Of a stretch of DNA of 48,702 bases, positions 1 to 8,249 are shown one piece after another (the stretch's first letter is position 1; each line of letters opens with the position of its first letter). The translations under genes were made by a program, and so were the position numbers. Location: NCBI GenBank assembly GCA_035295125.1, contig DATGJP010000082.1, positions 1 through 48,702 of the forward strand, in the 5' to 3' direction. A model generated the notes under the pieces. It was not told where the DNA came from and ran no database searches. It was given only the letters and a program-made list of their open reading frames with translations. Origin of the DNA: JAICMB01 sp035295125 (GTDB lineage: Bacteria; Acidobacteriota; Terriglobia; Bryobacterales; Bryobacteraceae).

Positions 1-2
1 TC

Positions 3-140
3 ACTTCGGTCGCCGATCTGGCTCGCAAGATCCGGAAATACATTCGCGCATATGCCAAAGTGGCCAGACCGTTCCGTTGGTCATACGCCGATCCAGCCCG
101 CAGAATCATACCTAACCCAATGACTGGGACAGCCCACTAG
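3..140 (+). CDS. IS630-like transposase, C-terminal fragment (cut by window edge)
   Basis: The frame is open from the left edge and ends at TAG 138-140. It encodes about 45 residues, including the segment TSVADLARKIRKYIRAY followed by ARPFRWSY. This pattern of a basic amphipathic helix followed by a 'PF.W' motif matches what I remember of the C-terminus of IS630-family transposases, which cut and paste DNA with a DDE catalytic core. The core itself lies outside the window, so whether the copy is complete cannot be judged. No terminal inverted repeat was identified just downstream. It fits with the mobile-element remains further into region 1. The family call rests on motif memory only. Confidence 0.5.
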   Translation, partial: TSVADLARKIRKYIRAYAKVARPFRWSYADPARRIIPNPMTGTAH

Positions 141-220
141 GAAGTCCTCATCGGTCAGGGGGTCTGAAGCGAAAACGCGTTCTAAGCAACGAGAGCACAA
201 CGGGAATGGTGAGCGCCACC

Positions 221-649
221 CTACTTCGCCTGGAGCGCTTCAAGGTAGCGCAGAAGACTGTGAAGTTGTATTTGCCCCGTGTACAGGTTGGGGTTGGTTT
301 GGTACAGAACCGTGCACCAGACCGGCATATCCGGCGTACTGGTAGTATCCTTCCCTTCAAGGACACGCAACATCCGGCGCTCCGGAAACTTGCCTCGGTT
401 CCGCTTGCTGATTTGCGTCAAATCCGTGGGCGGCTGTTTTAGACTACTGGCAGCCGGTCCCGCACCTTTGGCATCGACTCCGTGACAAACGGCACAATAT
501 TGCGCAAACAGCGCCTTCCCCTCGATAGAAACACTCGGGCGTGCAGGGACCCTCTTAATCGTCGTCTCCTGCGCGGCGCGTATTGTCGTTACGCCGGTCA
601 GAAAACAGAGCATGCCGAGCGCAAGCTTCGCAACGGAGGCACTGATCAT
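221..649 (-). CDS. Small secreted c-type cytochrome (copy 1)
   Basis: This encodes about 142 residues with an N-terminal hydrophobic export segment (SVAKLALGMLCFLTG) and one heme-binding motif, CAVCH. A later Met-Pro-Xaa-Trp (DMPVW) is a candidate distal methionine ligand, so it should be an exported single-heme electron carrier. I chose ATG 649 over the longer frame beginning at 688 because the bases just before it (ACACCC, one base, CTATGA) match those before the paralogue's start at 22821. The paralogue at 22384-22821 shares the VPARPSVSIEGK segment, the CHGVDAKG heme region and the PTDLTQ segment. No redox enzyme gene sits beside it, so its partner is unknown. An extra cysteine follows DMPVW in this copy and is absent from the other. 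Confidence 0.85.
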   Translation of the reverse strand: MISASVAKLALGMLCFLTGVTTIRAAQETTIKRVPARPSVSIEGKALFAQYCAVCHGVDAKGAGPAASSLKQPPTDLTQISKRNRGKFPERRMLRVLEGKDTTSTPDMPVWCTVLYQTNPNLYTGQIQLHSLLRYLEALQAK

Positions 650-739
650 AGCGGGTGTGCCCGTTGTGTCGTGCTCGTTCGTTGCCAACCCTAAGTCGTT
701 TGATTCTGTAGGTCGGCGACGAAACTTGGGTCATTTGAC

Positions 740-1044
740 TCACCCGACCGACCCCTTCAAGGATGGAAATCGTGCCGAATGAACCGAGTCTGCAACCGAT
801 GCCCGGTTTGGATAGTAGCGCTCAATAGCTTGCAATAAGAGCGCAATACTCAACGGCTTCGTCACATAATCGTCCATGCTAGCCTCTAGGCATCGTTCTG
901 TCGCCGGTCATCGCATGCGGTCATCGCTATAATCGGCAGCCGTCGCCCATCTGTCTCAGGCGCCTCAATCCGACGGGTAGTTTCAAGACCGTCAAGTTCT
1001 GGCATCTGAACATCCATCAAGAGGAGGTCGAACGAGGCGTTGGA
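740..1044 (-). pseudogene. Response-regulator receiver domain remnant
   Basis: Reading the minus strand from about 1044, one frame gives FDLLLMDVQMPELDGLETTRRI, then LPIIAMTA, and hits a stop at about 889-891. A second frame then gives MDDYVTKPL and ends at TGA 740-742. In REC domains these blocks follow one another: the phosphoacceptor Asp in LLMDVQMP, the Thr of MTA, and the Lys of TKP. The piece is therefore the second half of a receiver domain broken by a frameshift and stop. The wording of the motifs suggests a hybrid histidine kinase, where a receiver domain often lies C-terminal. The upstream half is missing, and similarity stops where the plus-strand repeat gene begins. It should not be functional. 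Confidence 0.8.
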
Positions 1045-2138
1045 CGGCAATACCACAGTACAGAGTCAAGTCGGGACGAACTCGTTCACGAGTACCACGA
1101 AGCAACTGCGGAGTCCCGGCGTCGGCTCAGGCATACTCATTGAACTTCACGGCTGTACCTTCACGCCAGCTCGATTTTTTGTCGGCGTGGGCGGCAGGGC
1201 AGCCGTTTCCTGGCGTTTCAACTCTTAACTCGCCTGATGCAAGCATCATCGCCAATGCCGCGATCGTTCCGGCAGGCATTAACGGATCGATCACAGTAGT
1301 CGCTGGACAAACGTCAGACCTGATCATCGACGCGAACGGGTATTTCGCGCCGCCGAATGGCAACGAATTGCTCTTTTACTCCGTGACGCCCTGCCGCATC
1401 GCCGATACGCGCGCGTCCCAGGGCAAGACTGGGGCATTCGGCCCCCCTACCATCGCCGCTTCCACCCCGCGCGATTTCCCGATCGCTGGCAGCTCTTGTA
1501 ATATCCCCAATAGTGCCAAAGCGTACTCTTTGAACCTCACAGCTGTACCTCAAGGCCGGCTGGGCTATGTGTCGACTTGGGCTGCCGGTCAGCCTTATCC
1601 CAACGTCTCGACCCTGAACTCCCCTGACGGAAGCATCATCGCGAATGCCGCCATCGTACCCGCGGGCTCCAATGGCGCTGTTACCGTCATGGCCAGCAAC
1701 TCCACCGATTTCATTATCGACGTCAATGGGTATTTCGCTCCTCGTGGCGGCCAGGACGCACTGCATTTCTATACGTTGACTCCCTGCCGCGTCGCTGATA
1801 CTCGCGCTTCCCAAGGCTTCACCGGAGCGTTTGGTCCCCCCAGCCTGGCCGCATCTACCGGCCGCGACTTCCCCGTCCTGTCGAGCGATTGCGGCGTCCC
1901 ATCGACCGCCAAGGCGTACTCGTTGAACATGACCGCCGTGACACAGGGCCCGCTGTCATACTTGTCCACCTGGCCGGCCGGTCAGCCCTATCCCAACGTC
2001 TCGACACTGAATTCACCCAAGGGAACGACGCTCGCCAATGCCGCCATCGTACCCGCAGGGGCAAACGGCGCAATTTCGGTGTTTGCAAGCAACGCAACCG
2101 ATCTCGTCATTGATATCAACGGATACTTCGCCCCCTGA
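1041..2138 (+). pseudogene. 5'-truncated secreted protein with three CRVADTR/INGYF repeats
   Basis: The frame is open from about 981, but recognisable repeat sequence starts only near 1100 with CGVPASAQAYSLNFTAV. The piece holds a partial repeat and two complete repeats of about 120 residues. Each complete repeat starts with TPCR(I/V)ADTR, carries a second cysteine near the middle and ends with I(I/V)D(V/I)NGYFAP. The two conserved cysteines may form a disulfide, as expected for an extracellular module. No signal peptide or start codon belongs to it, and a TTG at 1140 falls inside a repeat. The same module makes up the C-terminal third of the GH44-like gene ending at 21858, so this is probably the tail of a similar secreted enzyme that lost its front. 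The module is also known in actinobacterial secreted proteins, but I do not recall a family name. Confidence 0.75.
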
Positions 2139-2651
2139 AGTCGTTAGGTTTGAGTACGTCCAGCCTCGGTGAATGTTGCCAGAGGCCTAGGCGGCAGGAC
2201 GCTTTCGGGCACCGAGTTTTCTCGAGGCGGCGGGATAGTGCGGGTTGGACTAGACCCGATTCGTCGAGACTGATCGGAGGCACTTCCTGGTTGGAAAAAG
2301 CCGCCGGGTCGTCTGAGCAGCCGGGATGTTCTCAGGACGTATTCCGGTATAAGCAAGAAGTTGCCGCAACCGCCGTTCTCAGAACAGGTCGTTGACCCGG
2401 TGACAAGCCAGGAGGGGGCCAATCCTGCAAGTCGCAGTGGCGGATTCAACAGCCCCCAAATAGGGGGAACGGAATTGAGTGGGAGAACAAGGAATGGATG
2501 TTCGGTGGTGCTGCAAATCAGGTGAACGGCAAATATAAGCGGACCGCTCGGGGACTACAAGTCTGTGCTGCGCAGGTTACGTTCACGCCGCCTTTCTCCT
2601 ACGAGCCTTGGCGCCCCTAAGCGGGTGTAACGTGGAATGGTTTGACCTGGC
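2139..2651. other. Stretch without a supportable gene
   Basis: Open frames here are short and lack a plausible ribosome binding site or recognisable motif. A plus-strand stretch around 2420-2470 (residues like SGGFNSPQIGG) could be more degraded TonB-receptor sequence linked to the fragment at 2652, but this is too weak to call. Otherwise nothing is seen. Confidence 0.4.
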
Positions 2652-2942
2652 TTGAGTAACCTGTTCACCTGGGACGACCATATCAACGTTACGCGCGGAA
2701 TTCATCAATTGCGGTTCGGGGTCTGGGTGCAACGCATCCAAAACAATGGCAACATGGCACAGAACCAGTTTGGGCAAGCCTCGTTCGGAAGCCTGAAGGA
2801 TTTCCTACAGGGAAATATCCGAAGTGAAAGCTGCAATGGACTGGAACACGAACCTGGTAAGCGGCACCTTGTTTTCCCGTGGCGCGGGCCGCGCGCCATT
2901 TCCACGAGGATCTGTCTCATTAGCCGGGAGGCGATTCCGTAG
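2652..2942 (+). pseudogene. Oar-like TonB-dependent receptor fragment
   Basis: The frame starts right after an in-frame stop at 2643-2645. It reads LFTWDDHINVTRGIHQLRFGVW, then AQNQFGQASFGSL and DFLQGN. This matches the middle of the beta-barrel of acidobacterial Oar-like outer-membrane receptors, where 'FTWDDH...TRG.H.L.FG.' is a recurrent strand-loop motif. The GRHQVKFG segment in the receptor at 38756-41683 and GKHSMKFG in the one at 44601-48023 are the equivalent positions. Similarity is lost after about 2820. Neither the plug domain nor the rest of the barrel is present, so this is a dead internal fragment. Confidence 0.6.
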
Positions 2943-2988
2943 AAATGCGAACGGTTTTCGTAGGCCGGGTGCCGTGTAGTCACCAGCC

Positions 2989-3327
2989 TTAGGAACGCCT
3001 AGTGGACCCGGACCGCGGTCTCAATCGTTGCCGGACTGTTGTAAGCCAACAATTGTTTCCAGTGGTTCCGGGCGCGTTTGGCGTGTTAGCCGAGAACGGA
3101 GAGAGAAGAATGATGGCTCCCCGGAGTCGCATCGACGACTCGACATCACAGAGAATTTCGCACTGGTCAGCTTCGATCAATAGCCGGTTCGTAATCGCAA
3201 ATGGTCGCGATGCTGCGAACGCCAAGCTATGATCGGAAAAATGAAGCAGCATCCCCTCGATAGGCGCCGTGCGCGGATCGTCGAGAACGGAAATCTTAAG
3301 TGAAATGGAATCGTCCCGCGTTTGCAC
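2989..3327 (-). CDS. Possible PilZ-like domain protein
   Basis: This encodes 112 residues from a GTG at 3327. Residues about 8-60 (ISLKISVLDD through IEGMLLHFSDHSLAF and ending CEILCDVESS) resemble the PilZ beta-barrel fold, in which a 'G.L.D.S..GL.' strand is followed by a strand ending in a hydrophobic-Cys pattern. PilZ proteins usually bind cyclic di-GMP, but the N-terminal RxxxR binding motif is not seen, so binding cannot be claimed. The C-terminal third is basic and low in complexity, and the ribosome binding site is weak. It sits among decayed genes and may itself be a remnant. Confidence 0.35.
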   Translation of the reverse strand: MQTRDDSISLKISVLDDPRTAPIEGMLLHFSDHSLAFAASRPFAITNRLLIEADQCEILCDVESSMRLRGAIILLSPFSANTPNAPGTTGNNCWLTTVRQRLRPRSGSTRRS

Positions 3328-3471
3328 TTATTGCTTCGCTCGCGCCTTTTCAAAATACGCCTGTCAGTCAAATTCCTTCTGGAGAGGTTCGGGAAAGCGC
3401 AGGCGTACGTGGGCGGCGCCCCGCCAGTGTCGAATTACTAGCGTCGTGTCTGATACCGTGATGGTCGTGCT

Positions 3472-4473
3472 TCAGTGTCCGTTTTCCAGGCGCTTCTGCG
3501 CTGGTTTTACAATTCTCTGAATCCATTGCTTGCCATCCCACTCCCACAGGTCCCCAAAGACTAAGTCCCCTTCGTGTCCACCGAACAGGACGTCGCGGTT
3601 ACGCCGGTTGTCATAAGCAAGTGCTGAATGGTTTCTTGGCGGAGGGCCCGTTGAGGCTAGCGGAATCCAAGCATTGCCATCGTATGCCCATGTGTCACCC
3701 GTGCGCTCGTGTCCGTTCCAACCGCCGAACCGGATCGTGCGTTCGGCGCCCTCGTCATACGTCATCGCGGCGTTGAATCGCCCCTCCACGGCCTTCGCAG
3801 CTGATTGTTGCCAGGAGACTCCGTCCCACTCCCACGTTTCGATTCCGCCGCCAGTAACTGGCGCGCCTCCGAAAAGAACCGCACGCTCAAGCCGTTTATC
3901 GTATACGAGCGACGCTCCATTACGGGGCGACGGTCCGCTCCGCGACGCAAGAGTCCAACGTGTTCCGTCCCATTCCCAGGTATCGCCAAGCCGCTTTCGT
4001 TCATGCGATTCCCACTCATATCCCCCAAAAAGAATGGCATGCCCGCGCACCGGATCAAACGTGAGGGCGGCTTCCGCCCGAGCGGGTGGTCCAGGAGGCA
4101 GTTGACTCCAACGCTTGCCATCCCATTCCCAGAAGTCGCCGAATAGCTTCGGTTCAAACTTATCCGGGCCAAAGAGCACAGGATTGCCGCCGAAGAGAAG
4201 TACAACCTGTCGTTTACTGTCGTACGCCATAGCGGCGAATGTTCGGGGAGTTGGTCCCTTATCGCTTACTTTGTTCCATCTGCGGCCGTTCCATTCCCAT
4301 GTCTCCCCGAGGACGTTAGAGGCGTCCGCGCCACCGAACAAGACGATCACGCCGCGATGTCGGTCGTAGGCCATGCAGTGGGCATTCCGGACGGTCATGT
4401 GCTCTCGTGCTGCCGTTTGGGCCCCCTGAATGACGAAAACGCACGCCAGGAGGTTCCTAAATTGGGCCGTCAT
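3472..4473 (-). CDS. Kelch-repeat beta-propeller protein, probably secreted
   Basis: This encodes about 333 residues. From ATG 4473 the product begins MTAQFRNLLACVFVIQGAQ, a short export signal, so this start is preferred over the one 27 bases upstream. The rest consists of six kelch-like blades of about 50-60 residues. Each has a 'YD..R...VLFGG' strand and a 'GDTWEWDG..W' strand, and the spacing is typical of galactose-oxidase/kelch propellers. Such propellers bind ligands or partners. No catalytic Cys-Tyr site of galactose oxidase can be identified, so a binding role is more likely than an enzyme. It stands alone between decayed genes and looks intact. No strong ribosome binding site precedes either start. 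Confidence 0.75.
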   Translation of the reverse strand: MTAQFRNLLACVFVIQGAQTAAREHMTVRNAHCMAYDRHRGVIVLFGGADASNVLGETWEWNGRRWNKVSDKGPTPRTFAAMAYDSKRQVVLLFGGNPVLFGPDKFEPKLFGDFWEWDGKRWSQLPPGPPARAEAALTFDPVRGHAILFGGYEWESHERKRLGDTWEWDGTRWTLASRSGPSPRNGASLVYDKRLERAVLFGGAPVTGGGIETWEWDGVSWQQSAAKAVEGRFNAAMTYDEGAERTIRFGGWNGHERTGDTWAYDGNAWIPLASTGPPPRNHSALAYDNRRNRDVLFGGHEGDLVFGDLWEWDGKQWIQRIVKPAQKRLENGH

Positions 4474-4691
4474 ACTGTTATTAGGACGGTCATGGGGCAA
4501 CTATGTCTCTGAGAGGGCTGTCGAGCCATGCTGGCAGGGATGTGGCCCGGCTGCATGATTGATCACATCGGTTGCTGAAGCCATGGGCCGGACGCCCGGG
4601 GATTTGGTCGCAGTCTGAGTAGGTGTGGCCCATGCCTAAGCCAACAAATATCGAGTCTTTCCGTCCGCTGCTCGGGTTCCGGGCGAGCCGC

Positions 4692-5117
4692 TCACGAATT
4701 CGAAGATGAAGGAGTAGAGATGTAACCAGGAGCGCCAACGTCCGCTGAAAGCCGGATAGGAGCGACGGCATCAGGCCCTGGACGCAGGATTGGCAAAGAG
4801 GTCGAGCGAGCCGATTTTAACGGTTTGGCACCGGCACCGACCGATGCCCGCCGCCTACTGAGTCTTCCTCGACTTCTTTGTGCGGCCCTTCGAGGGATTG
4901 GCTCCGCTGCGAATGACACGACCGAAGCCCTCTCGCCTGACAGAGATACCTTTCGTTCCTCCGCAGTCGGTATAGTCAGCTCATACCGCTCGGGCCCGAC
5001 CATGACTACCACTGGGATCGGGGCTCCGACAGTTACGGTAGGGCGGAGAGGGAAGGGCACAATTTTCGACTCTTTAGGCATGGAGTCATTGATACCTCCG
5101 TATGCGGACGACACCAA
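4692..5117 (-). pseudogene. Unrecognised short protein, probably frameshifted
   Basis: A minus-strand frame of 141 codons contains a hydrophobic-acidic stretch, VVVMVGPERYELTIPT, that reads like real protein, followed by an arginine-rich low-complexity tail. A well-spaced GGAGG-TATCA-ATG start at 5089 opens a different frame that stops after 18 codons. Near 4850-4880 another frame offers a natural-looking lysine-rich end (KGRTKKSRKTQ, stop). Both observations suggest a small gene of under 100 codons disrupted by frameshifts. I do not recognise the family. The antisense ORF (4825-5487) has no recognisable motif and looks like a shadow. Confidence 0.3.
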
Positions 5118-5551
5118 GTCGGCGGTTCAGCGGGTTGAAGGGACGACGAAAGTTTCCCATGGCCATTCTTGTCAGCAGGCGCCCCGCAACGTACCAATCA
5201 CTGGCAGCGCAGGCATACTGGGTGCACGTACCCGTATGCATCCGCTATGCCCGACTCGCCAAGGGTTTGCCTTGTCTCGGGCCCGTTCCCAAGCTCAGAC
5301 AAAAACAAATGAGCGTCGAACGTTCTGCTGGCAGCTCCACCTTGTTCATCTAGCGCGAGGCGCAGTTACGTCCAGCTACAAAAAAGACCTTGATCGTGCC
5401 GATCCGCCGGGGAGCGTAGGCTCGTCGATGAGCGAACTGCTTCCCGTATCGATACGTCAAGTGTTTCGAGCTTCCCAGTTTCCATGAAACCAAACAAAAA
5501 TGGCCGCCCCAGCAGATTCGGGATCGGCCGATTTCGAACCTAACCTTGGGT
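5118..5551. other. Stretch without a supportable gene
   Basis: Both strands were read. The available frames give compositionally odd proteins without motifs and without a convincing ribosome binding site. No hairpin-plus-T terminator and no RNA gene were seen. Confidence 0.4.
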
Positions 5552-5752
5552 CTACTTCTCGATTGTGTAAGTCCTCGGTCCCGACGCGCTTTTAGACGAG
5601 GCGATCTTCATTCCGCGCTTGCGGCCTAGGTTTGAAAGGAAGCCCCGGACAGTGTGTTTCTGCCAGTCGGTCGCTTCCATAATCTCGGCCAGCGTTGCAC
5701 CCTGGGCGCGTCTTATCATTGCGATAACCGCTGTGGTCTTGTCGGTGCTCAC
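5552..5752 (-). CDS. DUF3489 domain, C-terminal part of a split gene
   Basis: This encodes 66 residues and spans almost the whole DUF3489 domain: AVIAMIRRAQGATLAEIMEA, then the motif W..HTVRGFLSNL, then a closing GPRTYTIEK. The domain resembles a small winged helix and is common in proteobacterial and acidobacterial genomes, often near mobile DNA. Its biochemical role is not established. In other family members the domain follows a basic linker in one polypeptide. Here the GTG start at 5752 overlaps the stop of the linker ORF at 5749-6009 by four bases (GTGA). The result could be a recent frameshift or a translationally coupled pair. Confidence 0.8.
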   Translation of the reverse strand: MSTDKTTAVIAMIRRAQGATLAEIMEATDWQKHTVRGFLSNLGRKRGMKIASSKSASGPRTYTIEK

Positions 5753-6009
5753 GCTGCGGCCGACGCTCTTTTAGCCTTTTGGGCAACAGCCGGATTCGTC
5801 ACGCCTTTGTCTCTGCTGCCGTGGTCACTTTTTACCTTCTTCCCCTTCGTTGCCTTAGTCCTTTTCCTGCTCGTCTTGGGGCCCGCATCCTTATTGTCAC
5901 TGGCACCCGTTTTCGAGAAGGCCTGCTGGGTTGCAGCCGTCGTCCCATCTTCAGCAAGAGCGTCGCTCTGTTCGGGTTTCCTGGATTCTGTATTCGTCAT
6001 TGCTAGCAT
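5749..6009 (-). CDS. Lysine-rich N-terminal half of the DUF3489 gene
   Basis: This encodes 86 residues, hydrophilic and rich in Lys, Ala and Thr, with a cluster of basic residues (SRKRTKATKGKKVK) typical of the disordered linker that precedes DUF3489 in single-chain homologues. AAAGGAG lies just before the ATG at 6009, though the gap is only two or three bases, and a second in-frame ATG at 6000 is possible. The frame stops at 5749-5751, inside the GTGA overlap with the DUF3489 ORF. Alone it has no recognisable domain, so it is best read as the front of the same gene displaced by one frame. Confidence 0.6.
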   Translation of the reverse strand: MLAMTNTESRKPEQSDALAEDGTTAATQQAFSKTGASDNKDAGPKTSRKRTKATKGKKVKSDHGSRDKGVTNPAVAQKAKRASAAA

Positions 6010-6348
6010 TTCTCCTTTGTGCGCTTGATCCGCGCCTGACGATTCATCACTCTGTTGGGGCCGGAAAGCAAGGCCAATGTCGAAATGTCAAAATGTGTCC
6101 GGCGAAGGTGAAGGCGATTATGCTCAGAGCTAAGACCAATGCGACTGGGGCCCCGAGCTAACTCACGGGCAATATATGCAGGCTTCTCAGTATGGACGAG
6201 CCGGACTTTGATGAGCGTCGCAGAGCGGAACATCCCCGAGCCACCGGTTGCTTTTCTCGCCCCGACGGAGCGTTCATGGACTCTGAGGTGAACACTTCAA
6301 GACGCTAAGCGCAGCACCAATAAAGGCGTCTTCATCGAAAGGAAGATC
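6010..6348. other. Intergenic stretch between the DUF3489 and DUF2924 genes
   Basis: No gene was supportable here. A short plus-strand frame ending near 6290 has no motif. The only useful element is GAAAGGAAG at about 6338-6346, a good ribosome binding site for the DUF2924 remnant beginning at 6349. Confidence 0.4.
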
Positions 6349-6793
6349 ATGGATACAGCACTGCAAGAGCAGATCGAACGCTTGCGTGGACTGAGGACCA
6401 AAGAGCTCAAGCTCCGTTACCGTGAACTGTTCGGCGACGATTCGCAATCCGCCAACCATCAACACCTCTTTCGGCGGATCGCCTGACGCTTGCAAGCGCG
6501 CCGCGCAACTGGCCGACGATGTCGACTTGCGGCTGCGGGCGCCACGGCGGTTTTGGACTCAGCTGGCCGCTCGTGATGCCTCGCGCCCATTGCGCGACAC
6601 CCGGCTACCGGAGGCAGGCACTGTTTTGCGGCGCGACTATCAGGGGCGCGCTATCGAAGTTACGGTTCTAGCCGACGGCTTTGTGCACGAAGGCCGCGCC
6701 TACCGTTCGCTGAGCGCCATCGCATACGCAATCACCGGCACGCGTTGGAACGGCCTGTTGTTTTTCGGTTTGATTCAGCGAGGCAGCAAGTAG
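6349..6793 (+). pseudogene. DUF2924 family protein, broken by a stop and a frameshift
   Basis: From ATG 6349, behind a good ribosome binding site, the frame reads IERLRGLRTKELKLRYRELF and then HLFRRIA, and hits TGA at 6484-6486 where the family normally has a Trp codon. A second frame then gives LADDVDLRLRAPRRFWT, RDTRLPEAGTVLRR and SLSAIAYAITGTRWNGLLFFG, ending at 6793. These are consecutive blocks of DUF2924, with roughly ten residues missing at the join. DUF2924 genes typically lie directly upstream of a large serine recombinase, as here (8 bases before 6801). The two form a known mobile module of unclear mechanism. This copy cannot make a full protein. Confidence 0.85.
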
Positions 6794-6800
6794 TAGAAGC

Positions 6801-7547
6801 ATGGCACAGATCCCGAAGACTCTGCGGAGTGCCATCTACACGCGCAAATCGACTGAGGAGGGCCTGGAGCAGGAGTTCAACTCGCTGCAGGCACAACGGG
6901 AATCGGCGGAGGCTTATATTCGTAGTCCGCAACTGGCCGGTTGGGTGGCACTCGCCAACCGTTACGATGACGGTGGATTCAGTGGAGCGAGCTTGGAACG
7001 TCCGGCGATGACGCAACTGCTGCGAGCCATCGAGACCGGCCAGATCGATTGCGTGGTGGTGAATAAAGTAGACCGTTTGACGCGTTCGCTGCTCGATTTC
7101 GCGCGCCTGATGTCGGTATTCGATTCTCATGGCGTCAGCTTCGTTTCAGTCACGCAGGAGTTTAACACCACCACCTCGCTGGGACGGCTGACACTCCACA
7201 TTCTGCTGTCCTTTGCGCAGTTCGAGCGGGAGATTATCAGCGAGCGGACACGCGATAAGCTTTCGGCGGCGCGTAGAAAGGGGAAATGGATCGGCGGCAT
7301 TCCGGTCCTGGGCTACGATGTGGACCCGCAAGGCGGACGCTTGGCAGTGAATGAACGGGAAGCGGTCCAGGTGCGGGAGATCTTCGATCTCTTGGCCGGG
7401 GCCGCGACGCTCGCGACAGGACTCCAGGAGGTAAGCAAGCGAGGTTACAAGACTAAGGATTGGGTCAGCCGCTCGGGCCGCCGACACCCCTGGTCGCCGG
7501 GTTCTGTTGAGACCCGCTCTACTGCTGTCACCAAACCGTCGACGTGA
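6801..7547 (+). pseudogene. Large serine recombinase, truncated after the N-terminal domains
   Basis: The N-terminus (IYTRKSTEEGLEQEFNSLQAQ) carries the resolvase nucleophile serine, which attacks the DNA backbone at a recombination site. DDGGFSG, then VVNKVDRLTRS and FAQFEREIISERTRDK, complete the resolvase catalytic domain in the first 155 residues. The recombinase domain begins (GYDVDPQGGRLAVNE) and is lost after GYKTKDWVSRSGRRHP, near 7490. The last 15 residues are unrelated. Full-length members are usually 450-600 residues, so the zinc-ribbon and coiled-coil DNA-binding parts are missing. Strand exchange with normal site choice is unlikely. The loss occurs at a junction with a VWFA-related gene fragment. 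Confidence 0.85.
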
Positions 7548-7966
7548 CGGCGGCCCAGGACAGAGTGTCGCGCGTGATGGTGATGTTCTCGGAAGGGATC
7601 GGCGCCACCACCACTCTGCCCGAAGACATCGGGTTTCAGGCCCTCGATCTTGGCATTCCCATCTATCCGGTCGCAACCAATTACAAGCATCACATCCGCC
7701 GCGCCTATCCGCGGAATCTGTGGCGCATGAATCAGTTCGAAAACCTGGGGAAGCTGACGGGCGGACGCTCGGTGGAGTATGCGTCGATCGATGCGCCGTT
7801 GCTGTTCAAAATCCTCGACAGCTTCAAGGCGGATGTACTGGCGCAGTATGTGGTCGGATTCGTGCCCGATTCGAATGCGTCCCCAACGCGGCACAACCTC
7901 GAAATCAGGATGACAAAGAAGTCGAGCGGTTCGGTTGAGGGCGGCAGGCGCAGAGCCGTTTACTGA
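7511..7966 (+). pseudogene. VWFA-related acidobacterial protein, C-terminal fragment
   Basis: The frame is open from 7511 after a stop at 7508-7510. It encodes RVMVMFSEG, LDLGIPIYPVA, LGKLTGGRS, LAQYVVGFVPDSN, and a basic end close to MTKKSSGSVEGG. This is the order seen in the second half of VWFA-related acidobacterial proteins (TIGR03436), secreted proteins with a von Willebrand A fold. The first half, with the metal-binding DxSxS motif and the signal peptide, is missing. A GTG at 7544 could start translation, but no product with a complete fold would result. It was probably cut when it was joined to the recombinase remnant. Confidence 0.75.
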
Positions 7967-8087
7967 GCCGGCGATATCTCGGTCCGACCGGCAATTTAAG
8001 AAGGAACTGCCCCGAACTCCACCCAGTTTTCCGGGTTGAGAGATTGGCCGCGACCAAAAATGCCACCAACGGCTAATGCTGGGAACA

Positions 8088-8243
8088 TTATTGCCGCTCT
8101 CGCAGCGTGTGAATCCAGGTCTTCACCGCCAGGCCCGCCAGGAGCAATAGTACGGCGACCCGTAAAGGCCCATCCAGCGTAAACCCCGCGAGCAAGGCAA
8201 GTACGGCATAGGCCGCCATCGCAGAGACGAAATTCGGCTTCAC
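8088..8243 (-). CDS. 51-residue protein with two membrane segments
   Basis: A GTG at 8243 opens a frame beginning MKPNFVSAMAAYAVLALLAG. A second hydrophobic stretch (VAVLLLLAGLAV) and a basic end (KTWIHTLRERQ, stop) follow. Two helices separated by a short polar loop (TLDGPLR) predict a small inner-membrane hairpin with cytoplasmic ends, given the positive residues at both termini. It lies 6 bases after the stop of the VOC gene and so should be cotranscribed with it. I recognise no named family. The strong hydrophobic pattern and the tight spacing argue that it is real. No clear ribosome binding site of its own is seen, so translational coupling is possible. Confidence 0.6.
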   Translation of the reverse strand: MKPNFVSAMAAYAVLALLAGFTLDGPLRVAVLLLLAGLAVKTWIHTLRERQ

Positions 8244-8249
8244 CTGCAA

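Noticed and set aside
4825..5487. 220-codon plus-strand frame
   Set aside because: No domain or export signal, odd composition, and it lies antisense to the short frame at 4692-5117.
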